The notes under the pieces were generated by a model. The model worked only from the letters and a program-made list of their open reading frames with translations, was not told the DNA's origin and did not search any database. A stretch of 64,000 bases of DNA from Nonomuraea sediminis (GTDB lineage: Bacteria > Actinomycetota > Actinomycetes > Streptosporangiales > Streptosporangiaceae), in NCBI RefSeq assembly GCF_018531495.1, contig NZ_JAHDTI010000001.1, positions 1,612,001-1,676,000 of the forward strand. The letters are read 5' to 3'. The position numbers were made by a program, and so were the translations under genes. Position 1 is the stretch's first letter, and every line of letters begins with the position of its first letter. Positions 52,503 through 60,299 of the stretch are shown here, piece by piece.

Positions 52503-52981
52503 TGAATCCCTCCCGTCGTCATCGTCTGTCTGAACTGCATTACAGGCGGGGACGACGTTGGCCCTGCTGCGTGTTGTGGGTAGAGGTTACCGCACCCTGC
52601 CGGAATGGTGCCCAGCACGTCCGCATTGCGAACATTGCCACCAATCCCGACATCTGAAACCAACCATCCCAAACCCCGAACACATTCCCACCCACCCCCT
52701 CCCACCCCACCACCCCTCCCCCAAGACCCCCCGACACCACACCCGCCCCACCCCCAGCCCCCACACCGAGCCAAATTTCCGCAAACCCCCACCCACCAGC
52801 CCACCATCCGCCGACCAACCCCGGCGCCACACCCCGCAGACCGCGCTCAACCCGACACACCCCACGCCAGCAGGGCCCCGCGCCGGGTCGGCGAGACGCG
52901 AAACGGCGGTCCTCGGCGCGCTGTAAGGCGCGTAGCCCAGCGGAGGGCGGTCGGCGGACCGCGGGGCGGTGGGCGGTGGGC
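52503..52981. other. gltB upstream region with strongly C-skewed stretch
   Basis: No gene is supported. 52503-52650 should hold the gltB leader and promoter; GGAGGGA lies before the ATG, but no clear -35/-10 pair or GlnR site was recognised. From about 52656 to 52868 the plus strand is almost free of G, with many runs of three or more C (for example CCCACCCACCCCCTCCCACC), giving G-rich sequence on the strand of gltB. Confidence 0.7.
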
Positions 52982-53080
52982 GGTGGGCGGCCAAGCCGTA
53001 CGGGAGTCACGGCGATGGGGTGGCCGGCCGTACGGGAGTTGCGGGGAGGAGGTGGCCGGCCGTGCGGGAGTTACGTGAGG
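52982..53080. repeat. Tandem repeat (about 31-36 bp x 3) ending on the stop of the bpsA-like gene
   Basis: Three units share GGTGG(GC)GGCC...GCCGTACGGGAGT (last unit GCCGTGCGGGAGT). The third unit runs into TTACGTGAGG, where TTA is the complement of the TAA stop. Confidence 0.8.
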
Positions 53081-54576
53081 GTGGTGTGGATGGCGGTGGG
53101 GAGGGATGTGAGGCGGTGGAGGGGGGCCTCGACGGGGGTGAGGTCGTCTGCCCAGGGGGCCGTGCGGCGGATGAGGGTGCGGGCCTCGTTCTTGGTGAGC
53201 GTGCCACCCGACTCGGTGATGAGCGCTTCACGCCAGGCGTTGGCGATCTTGCCGTGCCCGCGGGACAGGATGCGGTGGGCGATGCGCCCGGCGGGGTCGT
53301 CGGGGGTGCGGCGGGTGACGTCCACGATCGCGCCCCGGACGTCGATCTCGGCCAGCGGGGCCAAGGCCTCCAGGGGTGCGCGAGAGGTGAGAGGTTCCGG
53401 CAGGTAGAGGCGGATGTGGGCGCTCTGCGCCGCGAGCACCAGCCGCGGCAGGGCGGCCTCCAGCCCGGCGGGTACGGCTATCGCCACGGTCCCCTGCTTG
53501 CCGAGGTACGGCTTGGCCAGCCAGGTCCCCAGCTTGACCCGTGGTTGCGGCAGGCTCTTGGGCCAGTCGCCGACGAGGAGGTCGGGCTCGAAGTCGCCCA
53601 GCTCGACGGCCGGTTGCCCGGTTTCGGCCTCGATCGACTGCGGGCCCTGGGTGTAGATCGCGGTGGCGACGGACTCCAGGCGGGCCGCCACCGCGGGAGC
53701 CGTCTTCGTGGTGGGACGCAGGATGTACAGGTCGGCGGCCGACCCGATGGCCTCCGCCCCGAAATATCGGTTGAAGTCGGGATATATGGCTTCGTAGGCG
53801 AGGTTGAGCGACGACAGGGCGTTCTGCACCTTCAGCGCCAGCGCCGGAGTACGCTCGCTGGCCCCGTACGCCAGCAGCACCCGCCCGTCGCCCTTCAGCC
53901 CCTCCAGCCCGCGCGCCACGAACAGCCCGATCCCCTCAGGCGTGTACGGCGGGTCGGTGATCGCCAGATCGTGCTCCCGCACCGACCCCGGCAGCCCCAG
54001 CCGCAGATCCGCCCACCGGGTCCGCACCCCGAGGTCCTGCTCGTCCAGGTAGGCCAGGATCCGGTCGTCGATGTCCACGACCGTCACCTCGACCTCCGGA
54101 TGCACCATCCGTACGGCGAGCGACGTCAGATCGTGGTCCCCCACGCACAGCAACCGCGACCCCGGCAGCCAGAACCGCGCCCCCAGCAGCAGCGCCCGCC
54201 GCAGCACGGTCTCCGGCGTGGCCGCCACGTGATCCAGCGTGTGCCGCCCGCGCGGCGCCTTGGCGATCAGCGTCTCCAGCCGTTCGAGGACGTGCCGGTA
54301 GTGCGGCACCAGATGCCCCACCGGATCCTCCGGCCCCGGCGCCATCGCGAGCAGGTCCTGATACTCCGGGGTGTGCGCGAGCGGAATCCTGAACCGCTCG
54401 CCGTACCGCTCGAGCTCGACGGCCCGCAGCAGCGCCTCGATGCCCCGCCGCGACGTGGCGGTCTCCCGGACCAGATCGCCCAGCGTCCACCACTGACCGT
54501 CGCACAGCAGCGTCAGCGCATGCCGCAACCGCCGCCCATCCACCCCCGCAGCCCCAACGAGCTCCCGCACCTCCAC
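53071..54576 (-). CDS. BpsA-like branched-chain polyamine synthase family protein
   Basis: 501 residues. A winged-helix-like N terminus (residues 1-75) precedes an aminopropyltransferase/methyltransferase fold with GDHDLTS at 146-152, VDIDDR at 168-172 and TDPPYTPEG at 207-215, the pattern of N4-bis(aminopropyl)spermidine synthase. In thermophile BpsA the first motif is GDDD; here one Asp is His. The C-terminal half (about 300-501) is not shared with known BpsA as far as can be judged. Could make a branched polyamine or act on another amine. Start follows a clear family N terminus. Confidence 0.8.
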   Translation of the reverse strand: MEVRELVGAAGVDGRRLRHALTLLCDGQWWTLGDLVRETATSRRGIEALLRAVELERYGERFRIPLAHTPEYQDLLAMAPGPEDPVGHLVPHYRHVLERLETLIAKAPRGRHTLDHVAATPETVLRRALLLGARFWLPGSRLLCVGDHDLTSLAVRMVHPEVEVTVVDIDDRILAYLDEQDLGVRTRWADLRLGLPGSVREHDLAITDPPYTPEGIGLFVARGLEGLKGDGRVLLAYGASERTPALALKVQNALSSLNLAYEAIYPDFNRYFGAEAIGSAADLYILRPTTKTAPAVAARLESVATAIYTQGPQSIEAETGQPAVELGDFEPDLLVGDWPKSLPQPRVKLGTWLAKPYLGKQGTVAIAVPAGLEAALPRLVLAAQSAHIRLYLPEPLTSRAPLEALAPLAEIDVRGAIVDVTRRTPDDPAGRIAHRILSRGHGKIANAWREALITESGGTLTKNEARTLIRRTAPWADDLTPVEAPLHRLTSLPTAIHTTLT

Positions 54577-54662
54577 CCCCCGAGCCTACCGACCCCACCC
54601 ACCCCTCAATCCCTCCAGCCACTTCGCACCAATGTGAACAAAGGCGGATCATTGCTAAACAG

Positions 54663-54693
54663 GCTTAGCGACAAGCGCTAAGCTCACTATGCT
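54663..54693 (+). promoter_or_regulatory. Promoter with inverted repeat upstream of the HicB-like unit
   Basis: GCTTAGCG and CGCTAAGC (54663-54670, 54676-54683) form a perfect 8-bp inverted repeat. TTAGCG at 54665-54670 and TATGCT at 54688-54693 are spaced 17 nt, so the repeat would overlap the -35 box, as expected for an autoregulated antitoxin-type operon. More GCTAA copies flank it. Confidence 0.6.
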
Positions 54694-54696
54694 AAG

Positions 54697-54951
54697 GTTA
54701 CGAGCGATGATCTACCTGCTTTCCAACAGGCGCTCGGCCGCGCCAAGAAGATCATCCGGGAGGCTGGGTTCTTCGCTGACACTCACCCGACGCTGAACGG
54801 CTTCACCATCCGGGCACGACGGCTGACCGATGGCAAGATACTCCCGCCGCCTGGCATCGTTCTCGCGCTTGACCGTGGCGGTGACCCGCAAGAATGGGAA
54901 GAGATCCTCACCGTACTGGCCGAGCTGCTGTCGAGGGAGGGGCGCTCGTGA
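54697..54951 (+). CDS. Small protein encoded before a HicB-like gene; no standard start codon
   Basis: Up to 84 residues: TSDDLPAFQQALGRAKKIIR, then LNGFTIRARRLTDGKILPPPG, IVLALDRGGDPQEWEEILTV. Codon use is good and it ends in GTGA overlapping the next start. An in-frame TAA lies at 54679-54681 and no ATG, GTG or TTG occurs after it at the N terminus; the first sensible codon is GTT at 54697, right at the predicted transcript start. Either a mutated start, a sequencing error or an unusual initiation. Function unknown; position suggests the partner of the HicB-like protein. Confidence 0.6.
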   Translation, partial: VTSDDLPAFQQALGRAKKIIREAGFFADTHPTLNGFTIRARRLTDGKILPPPGIVLALDRGGDPQEWEEILTVLAELLSREGRS

Positions 54952-55325
54952 CCGTCAAGACCATCACCTATACCGTCACCTACGAGCGGGGGCGCTGGAA
55001 GGGACGTACGCCCGGTGTGCTCGGGTCGGTGGGGGCCTCCACGTTGCGTGGATTGCATGCCGAGGCCCGCGACTCCGCAGCGTTCATCTGGGAAGACGAG
55101 GAAGTCGACATCACCTTCGTCTACGACCTGCCGGAAGACATGGCGCCATCGCTGGCGACGTATCAGCGGGAGGTGGAGCTGGCCGCCGAGCATGACCGCC
55201 GTCGCTTGGAGGCCGCCAGATCGCTGGCACGGGAGCTGACGTCTGCAGGACTCAGCGAACGGGATGCCGCGGCGATCATGGGGATCACCGGACCACGCGT
55301 CCACCAGCTGAAGGTCGGCGCCTGA
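54948..55325 (+). CDS. HicB-like antitoxin-type protein with C-terminal helix-turn-helix
   Basis: 125 residues. The N terminus TITYTVTYERGRWKGRTPGV with GASTLRGLHAEARDSAAFIW resembles the HicB RNase-H-like partial fold; the C terminus ARELTSAGLSERDAAAIMG, TGPRVHQLKV is a helix-turn-helix. HicB proteins neutralise a HicA RNase and repress their operon, but no HicA (double-stranded-RNA-binding fold with the short His motif) is seen here. GTG start overlaps the upstream stop. The downstream gap 55326-55650 shows nothing coding, only G-rich sequence and a small GAGGA/TCCTC hairpin. Confidence 0.75.
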   Translation: MTVKTITYTVTYERGRWKGRTPGVLGSVGASTLRGLHAEARDSAAFIWEDEEVDITFVYDLPEDMAPSLATYQREVELAAEHDRRRLEAARSLARELTSAGLSERDAAAIMGITGPRVHQLKVGA

Positions 55326-55650
55326 CACGTCCGGACGGATGAAGGCGGCGTAAGCATGCCCGCGGCGGTCGCGGCATCGGTCTGGTGGTAGGCCAGGTGC
55401 GTCGGGGTGTGGGCTTCGTGGGGACTCCGGAGGGCGCTCCCGTCTCGCAGAGCGGTGGGGGTTCAGGAGTGGGCTTCGTGTAGGGCGATTCTGCGTCGTG
55501 AGTGGGTGGAGTCCTGAAGGAGGACCGTCCTCGTCTTGGTGAGGGGTTTGTGCGTGCTGGAGGTGTGAGCCCTTAAGGACGGTGTCCGAGCCGGAGGCGC
55601 CGCTGTCAGGGGAGGTCCATGTGTTCGGGAGCGGCTCGGGGCGGTGGCTG

Positions 55651-56235
55651 CTAGGTGGCGGCGATGACGCGGGGCTGGATGGCGTGGCCGAGGGTGTCGA
55701 GGGCTACGAGAGGTTGGAGGAGGTCGGGGGTGGTGGAGTGGGTGGGGCCTACCCAGGTGACCGTGACGTAGTGGCCGAGGGCTCGGGCCTGGGCTCGGCT
55801 GTGGGAGGCGTCGAAGGGGGTGGCCTGCCGTACGAAGCCTGAGTGGGACAGGGCGGCGACGAGGGTGTCGGCGGCGTGGCCGTCAGGGAGGTTGAAGATG
55901 ACGAACTCGCCCGCCACCTGGTCCGAGGCGAAGGTGGCGCGCAGAGCCTGGGTGCAGCCGGGCGCGTCGATGCCCCACAGGGCGTCGGAGCAGTCCGTGA
56001 GCTGTTCCGAGGTGAGCTTGCGGAGGCCGCCGACCGTGGGGGCGGTGAAGAGCTCGCCGAGGGACAAGGGAGCGGCGTCGCGCTGGCGGGAGTCGATGAC
56101 CGCGTACATGGCCGAGGTGGGCTCGCCGCTGTAGGAGGCCGGGCGGGGATCGGCGCGGTGGGTCAGGAACCAGGCGCCCACGCCGCACACCGCCAGGACG
56201 GCCACGGCCAGCGGGATCACTACGCGAAGCGGCAT
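55651..56235 (-). CDS. Membrane-anchored two-cysteine protein, paralogue 2
   Basis: 194 residues: one N-terminal membrane helix (VVIPLAVAVLAVCGVGAWFL) and an extracytoplasmic domain with DCSDALWGIDAPGCTQALRA near residues 81-100, NLPDGHAADTLVAALSHSG and GHYVTVTWVG. The same features occur in the upstream gene product, so they are tandem paralogues. GGGGGCCGAG precedes ATG 56235. Unknown function; last gene of the Lgt/DsbA operon. Confidence 0.8.
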   Translation of the reverse strand: MPLRVVIPLAVAVLAVCGVGAWFLTHRADPRPASYSGEPTSAMYAVIDSRQRDAAPLSLGELFTAPTVGGLRKLTSEQLTDCSDALWGIDAPGCTQALRATFASDQVAGEFVIFNLPDGHAADTLVAALSHSGFVRQATPFDASHSRAQARALGHYVTVTWVGPTHSTTPDLLQPLVALDTLGHAIQPRVIAAT

Positions 56236-56256
56236 CTCGGCCCCCTGGGCGCGACG

Positions 56257-56334
56257 GTACGGCAGGGCGCCATGAAGCCGTCCACGCGGGTACGGCAGGG
56301 CGTCATGACGCCATCCACGCGGGGCGTCATGAGG
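56257..56334. repeat. Tandem 33-bp repeat x 2.3 overlapping the stop of paralogue 1
   Basis: 56257-56289 and 56290-56322 share GTACGGCAGGGCG-CATGA and TCCACGCGG; a partial unit GGCGTCATGAGG at 56323-56334 includes TCA, the complement of the TGA stop. It fills the spacer between the two paralogous genes. Confidence 0.85.
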
Positions 56335-57127
56335 ACGGGCCCGCGATGTCGACGGTGCGGCGGTAGACGGCCTTCTCGGCGCCGCGGAGCGTGAGGGTGA
56401 GGGAGACGAAGTCGTCCTTGGGGGTGGGCTCGGCGCCGTCGGCGCGGCCGATCCAGACGAGGCCGACGTAGTGCCCGAGCGCGTAGGCGCCGCCCTCGCT
56501 GTGGCCGCCGGCGGGAAAGGCGGCCTCCGGCAGCGGACGGACCCAGCCGCCGCGGTAGAGCGTCTTGAGCGACTCGACGAAGTCCCCCGCGGCCTTGACG
56601 TTCTGCAGGTTGAGCAGGGTGTACTGGGCCACGTAACGGCCGTCGGCGCTGGTGTAGGCGGCGCGCGCGGCCTGCGTGCAGCCGTCGAGCTCGTCGAGCA
56701 GTTCGGCGCCCCACAGGGCGGCCGTGCAGTCGGTGTCGAGCTTGGTGCCACCCAGTTTGAGCGTGAGCTTCTTGCCGCCGGTGAGCGTCTTCTGGGCGAA
56801 GACCTCCTTCTCCGTCAGCGGTTTGGTGTCCTTGGCCCGGTCGCCGATCGGCTCGAGACCCTTGGGCGAGGCCCAGCCGTGGAAGACCTCGGGCAGCGTG
56901 GTCCCCGCGTCGAGCATGGCCGCGGTGGCCTGCCGTTCGGGGGCGTAGCCGCTGCCGAGGGAGGTGACGACGAGCGTCAGGCCGACGGCGGCAGCCAGCA
57001 CCCCGGCGATCGAGGCGATGATCACCAGGAGCTTCTGCTGCTTGGGCTGGAAGCCAAGGTCGGTCAGGACGGGCAGTTGCCAGTCGGAAGCCGGCGGCCT
57101 GCGCCGCTTGCGTGTCCTGGTGGTCAC
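56327..57127 (-). CDS. Membrane-anchored two-cysteine protein, paralogue 1
   Basis: 266 residues. Basic N terminus, one membrane helix (LLVIIASIAGVLAAAVGLTL) then an outside domain with DTDCTAALWGAELLDELDGC, TQAARAAYTSADGRYVAQYT, NLQNVKAAGDFVESL and GHYVGLVWIGRADG. The pattern C-xxAL-WG...GC-TQA-RA...GHYV-x-x-W-G is shared with paralogue 2, implying one conserved disulfide. GTG 57127 overlaps the VIT1 stop as GTGA. Family not recognised. Confidence 0.82.
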   Translation of the reverse strand: MTTRTRKRRRPPASDWQLPVLTDLGFQPKQQKLLVIIASIAGVLAAAVGLTLVVTSLGSGYAPERQATAAMLDAGTTLPEVFHGWASPKGLEPIGDRAKDTKPLTEKEVFAQKTLTGGKKLTLKLGGTKLDTDCTAALWGAELLDELDGCTQAARAAYTSADGRYVAQYTLLNLQNVKAAGDFVESLKTLYRGGWVRPLPEAAFPAGGHSEGGAYALGHYVGLVWIGRADGAEPTPKDDFVSLTLTLRGAEKAVYRRTVDIAGPSS

Positions 57128-57828
57128 AGGCCCGACGCCCCGATCAGGTTGCCGAGCCCGAACGTCAGCCCGGCGGCCACCGCGCCGACGAAGAGCTGGC
57201 GCAGCCCCGTGTACCACCAGCTGCGCGCGGTCACGGTGGACACCAGCGCGCCCGCGCCGAACAGCGACACGCACGACAGCACCGCGGACAGCCACAGGCT
57301 GGTCACGCCGAGCAGGTACGGCAGGAGCGGCAGCAGAGCGCCGACGCTGAACGACAGGAACGACGAGACGGCGGCCAGCCTGGGCGAGGGCAGGTCGTGC
57401 GGGTCGACGCCGAGCTCGTTCTGGGCGTGGACCTTGAGCGCCTGGTCGGGGTTCTCGGAGATCTGCCTGGCCACCTCGGCGGCCAGGTCGGGCGCGACGC
57501 CGCGGGCGACGAACGTCTGCGCCAGCTCGGCCTGCTCGGCGACAGGGTTGCGCTCGAGCTCGCGCTTCTCGACGGCGATCTCGGCCAGGGCGAGCTCGCG
57601 CTGGCTGGCGACCGAGACGTACTCGCCGCCGGCCATGGAGAACGCGCCCGCGGCCAGCCCGGCGATCCCCGCCAGCGAGATGACCTTGGTGTCGTCGGTG
57701 CCGCCGGCGACTCCGGCGATGAGCGCGAAGTTCGACACCAGCCCGTCCATCGCGCCGAACACCGACGGCCGCAGCCAGCCGCCGGTCACGTCGCGGTGCT
57801 GGTGGTGGATCTCCGCGCGCTGGCTCAT
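57124..57828 (-). CDS. VIT1/CCC1-family iron/manganese transporter
   Basis: 234 residues with five hydrophobic segments: SVFGAMDGLVSNFALIAGVA, ISLAGIAGLAAGAFSMAGGEY (metal-site Met/Glu region) and SFSVGALLPLLPYLLG are typical. Between TM2 and TM3 lies the acidic cytosolic metal-binding loop (EIAVEKRELERNPVAEQAEL). Exports or sequesters ferrous iron or manganese. Overlaps lgt by 4 nt (ATGA). Confidence 0.9.
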   Translation of the reverse strand: MSQRAEIHHQHRDVTGGWLRPSVFGAMDGLVSNFALIAGVAGGTDDTKVISLAGIAGLAAGAFSMAGGEYVSVASQRELALAEIAVEKRELERNPVAEQAELAQTFVARGVAPDLAAEVARQISENPDQALKVHAQNELGVDPHDLPSPRLAAVSSFLSFSVGALLPLLPYLLGVTSLWLSAVLSCVSLFGAGALVSTVTARSWWYTGLRQLFVGAVAAGLTFGLGNLIGASGL

Positions 57829-58901
57829 CGCGAGTTCTTCTCTTCCGCCTCGGGCACGGCCGCCGCCTCGGGCACGGAGTCCGTCTCGGGCTCCGCGGGT
57901 ACGGCTTCCGCCGCGTCCTCGGCTTCCTTCGGCTCGGAAGCGGACGCTTCTTCAGATGCGGTTTCAGTCACCGTATCCGATTCGTCCGAAGATGACCCGG
58001 GCAGGTCCGCGGCATCCGCCTGGTCCGACGGATGGGCGGGATCCACCGCTCCCCCCGCCGAGGCGGGCACGATGATCTCCTCCGTCTGCTTGTTCCGCGT
58101 CAGGAAGAAGTACACCAGCGCCCCGACGAACAGCACGATCGACGTCCACTGGTTGAGCCGCAGCCCGAGGAACGTCACCGCGTGGTCGACCCCGCCGACG
58201 GGATCGATCCGCAGCCCCTCGATCCAGAACCGCCCCAGCGTGTATCCGGCCACGTACAGCGCGAACAGCCGCCCGTGCCGCAGCACGAACTGCTTGCCCG
58301 CCCACAGCAGGAAGAAGCCCAGCAGGAGATCCCAGATCGACTCGTACAGGAACGTCGGGTGGTACGTGGCCACGTTCTCGTACCCGGGCAGCCGGTGCTG
58401 GGGGTCGATCTCCAGCGCCCAGGGCAGCGTGGTCGGCCCGCCGTACAGCTCCTGGTTGAACCAGTTGCCCCAGCGCCCGATGGCCTGCGCGAAGGCGATG
58501 CCGGGCGCGACCGTGTCGGCCACCGCGGAGAGCGAGATGCCGCGACGCCGGCACGCCCACCAGACGCCGACGCCGCCGAGGGCGATCGCGCCCCAGATGC
58601 CGAGGCCGCCCTCCCAGATGAACAGGGCCTGGTACGGCTGCTTGATCGCGCGCGGGCCGAAGTAGGTCTGCCAGTCGGTGATGACGTGGTAGAGCCGGCC
58701 GCCGATCAGGCCGAAGATCACCGCGGGCACGGCGATGTCGACGATCGTGCCCTTCTCGCCGCCGCGAGCGCGCCAGCGGCGCTCGCTCAGCCAGACGGCG
58801 ACGACGACGCCGAGCACGATGCACAGCGCGTAGGCCCGGATCGGGATGAATCCGAGGTACCAGACCCCCTGGGAAGGGCTGGGAATGAAGGCAAGGGGCA
58901 T
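57825..58901 (-). CDS. lgt: Prolipoprotein diacylglyceryl transferase
   Basis: 358 residues. Signature GRWGNWFNQELYGGPTTLPW and IGGRLYHVITDW, with seven membrane segments, identify Lgt, which attaches diacylglycerol to the lipobox Cys of prelipoproteins. The last about 95 residues form a low-complexity acidic tail (Glu/Asp/Ala/Ser) on the cytoplasmic side, usual in actinomycetes. ATG 58901 gives the family N terminus; GTG 58922 is possible. Neither has a strong ribosome site, consistent with coupling to the DsbA-like gene ending 26 nt upstream. Confidence 0.95.
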   Translation of the reverse strand: MPLAFIPSPSQGVWYLGFIPIRAYALCIVLGVVVAVWLSERRWRARGGEKGTIVDIAVPAVIFGLIGGRLYHVITDWQTYFGPRAIKQPYQALFIWEGGLGIWGAIALGGVGVWWACRRRGISLSAVADTVAPGIAFAQAIGRWGNWFNQELYGGPTTLPWALEIDPQHRLPGYENVATYHPTFLYESIWDLLLGFFLLWAGKQFVLRHGRLFALYVAGYTLGRFWIEGLRIDPVGGVDHAVTFLGLRLNQWTSIVLFVGALVYFFLTRNKQTEEIIVPASAGGAVDPAHPSDQADAADLPGSSSDESDTVTETASEEASASEPKEAEDAAEAVPAEPETDSVPEAAAVPEAEEKNSR

Positions 58902-58926
58902 GTCGGTGAGGGTAGCGGACACCGGG

Positions 58927-59676
58927 CTACTTGGCGGCCTTCGTGACCGTATCGCGCAGCTGCGCGGGCTTGGAGACCACGCTGAGGTCCATTTCCTTGC
59001 CGTTCAGCTTGACCGTCGGAGTCCCCTGGATCTTCTGGTCCTTGAGGGTCTTGTCGGTGTAGGCGATGTGCGCGGACGCCTTCTGCTGCTGGGTGACGCA
59101 GGCGTCGAAGCCGGGCGCGGTCACCCCCGCCTCCTTGCCCCAGCCGACCAGCTGGTCGATCTTGAAGCCCTCGGTGCCCTCGGTGGGCTGGTTCTTGTAG
59201 AGCAGGTCGTGGTAGGCCAGCCACTGCTTGCCGTCGGCCACGCAGCGCGCGGCCGAGGCGGCGCGAATGGAGTTGCTCTTCATCGGGTCGTCACCGAAGA
59301 TCGTGATCGGGTGGTAGACGACCTTGGCCTTGCCCTCGGCGGCCAGGTTCCTGAAGGTGGAGCCGCTGATCTCCTCGAGCTGCTTGCACACGGGGCACTG
59401 GAAGTCCTCGTAGATGTCCACCACGGGCGCGACGACGCCCTCCTTGGCCATCACGACGGACCCGTCGGACTGCACGGTCGTCGGCGCCGTGTCACCCGCC
59501 GCCTCGGAGGTGGACTGGCTGGCGGTGTACCACCAGCCGAGGCCGACCGCCGCGACCGCGACGACCCCCACGCTCAAGTAGGTCACGACCTTCTTGCGCT
59601 GCTCCCGCGCACGGTCGGCGGCCTGCTGCTCCCTGATCTTCTCGCGCGCCGACTTCTCGCGGTCGCCCTTGCCCAT
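58927..59676 (-). CDS. DsbA-family thiol oxidoreductase, membrane-anchored
   Basis: 249 residues. Charged cytosolic N terminus, one membrane helix (about 31-50) and an external thioredoxin-like domain with CPVC at 94-97 (DIYEDFQCPVCKQLEEI) and cis-Pro region QGTPTVKLNG. Catalyses disulfide formation in exported proteins. Its ATG overlaps the MauE-like stop (TGATG). The MauE-like protein probably reoxidises or supports it. Confidence 0.92.
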   Translation of the reverse strand: MGKGDREKSAREKIREQQAADRAREQRKKVVTYLSVGVVAVAAVGLGWWYTASQSTSEAAGDTAPTTVQSDGSVVMAKEGVVAPVVDIYEDFQCPVCKQLEEISGSTFRNLAAEGKAKVVYHPITIFGDDPMKSNSIRAASAARCVADGKQWLAYHDLLYKNQPTEGTEGFKIDQLVGWGKEAGVTAPGFDACVTQQQKASAHIAYTDKTLKDQKIQGTPTVKLNGKEMDLSVVSKPAQLRDTVTKAAK

Positions 59677-60203
59677 CAGTAGCTCTCCCCCTCTTCCACC
59701 TGATATGTACGGCCGGCCAGCCCCAGTGCCGAGTCGAGCGCAAACCGTCCGGAAGCGAACCGGACGGTCCAGGCGCCGCACAGCATCAGCCCGAAGTCCC
59801 GCAGGATCTCCAGCGGGTACTGCGGCTCCTGCCCGCCGGGCAGCTGGCCGCCTCCCCCGAAACAGCCGCAGTCGATGCGCAGCCCATGGGCCCACGCCCA
59901 GGCTATGCCAAAGACGAAGGCGGCCATGAGCAGCGTGCCGACGACGGCGGCGACCCTGGTCAGCAGGCCGATGACCAGCAGCACCCCGACCACGATCTCC
60001 AGGATCGGCAGGCCGTAGCCCACCATCGTGGCGACCGAGTCAGGCAGCAGCTGGTACGCCTTGACCGCCACCACCGATTCGGCGGGACTGCCGATCTTCA
60101 GCCCACCGGCCACGATCAGCGTCACGCCGAGTATCAACCGGGCGACGGTCGTCACCCAGGGTATCGCCACTCTGACGCTGTGTGCCTGTTGCGACGCGGT
60201 CAC
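59676..60203 (-). CDS. MauE/DoxX-like redox membrane protein
   Basis: 175 residues, four membrane segments (LILGVTLIVAGGLKI; GYGLPILEIVVGVLLVIGLL; VVGTLLMAAFVFGIAWAWA) and a paired Cys motif DCGCFGGGGQ in the external loop. Proteins of this type support disulfide formation next to DsbA-like thioredoxins. GTG 60203 with GGAGAG upstream. First gene of a tightly packed six-gene operon. Confidence 0.9.
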   Translation of the reverse strand: MTASQQAHSVRVAIPWVTTVARLILGVTLIVAGGLKIGSPAESVVAVKAYQLLPDSVATMVGYGLPILEIVVGVLLVIGLLTRVAAVVGTLLMAAFVFGIAWAWAHGLRIDCGCFGGGGQLPGGQEPQYPLEILRDFGLMLCGAWTVRFASGRFALDSALGLAGRTYQVEEGESY

Positions 60204-60266
60204 GGGTGCTCTCCTCTGTCTCTGCGCCGGGATGCGCACAGTACCCGCACCACATCCGATCACGTT

Positions 60267-60285
60267 AAGGATAAGGCTCAGCTAA
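60267..60285. promoter_or_regulatory. Weak iron-box-like sequence before the MauE-DsbA-Lgt-VIT1 operon
   Basis: On the minus strand TTAGCTGAGCCT matches the first part of the actinobacterial IdeR/DmdR iron box, but the second half fits poorly (about 13 of 19 positions overall). It is also an imperfect GGCTTAGCTGAGCC hairpin that may only terminate the GH101 gene. Confidence 0.25.
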
Positions 60286-60299
60286 GCCGAATGTGCTGG

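Noticed and set aside
52558..52926. Pro/His-rich small plus-strand open frame upstream of gltB
   Set aside because: Its composition only reflects the C-rich stretch; no ribosome site or fold signal.
54689..54796. Alternative reading of the first HicB-unit gene from ATG 54689
   Set aside because: That frame ends after about 35 codons and does not encode the well-formed protein seen in the other frame.
54948..55325. Canonical HicAB toxin-antitoxin system
   Set aside because: No HicA-like gene is present; only the HicB-like half is recognisable.
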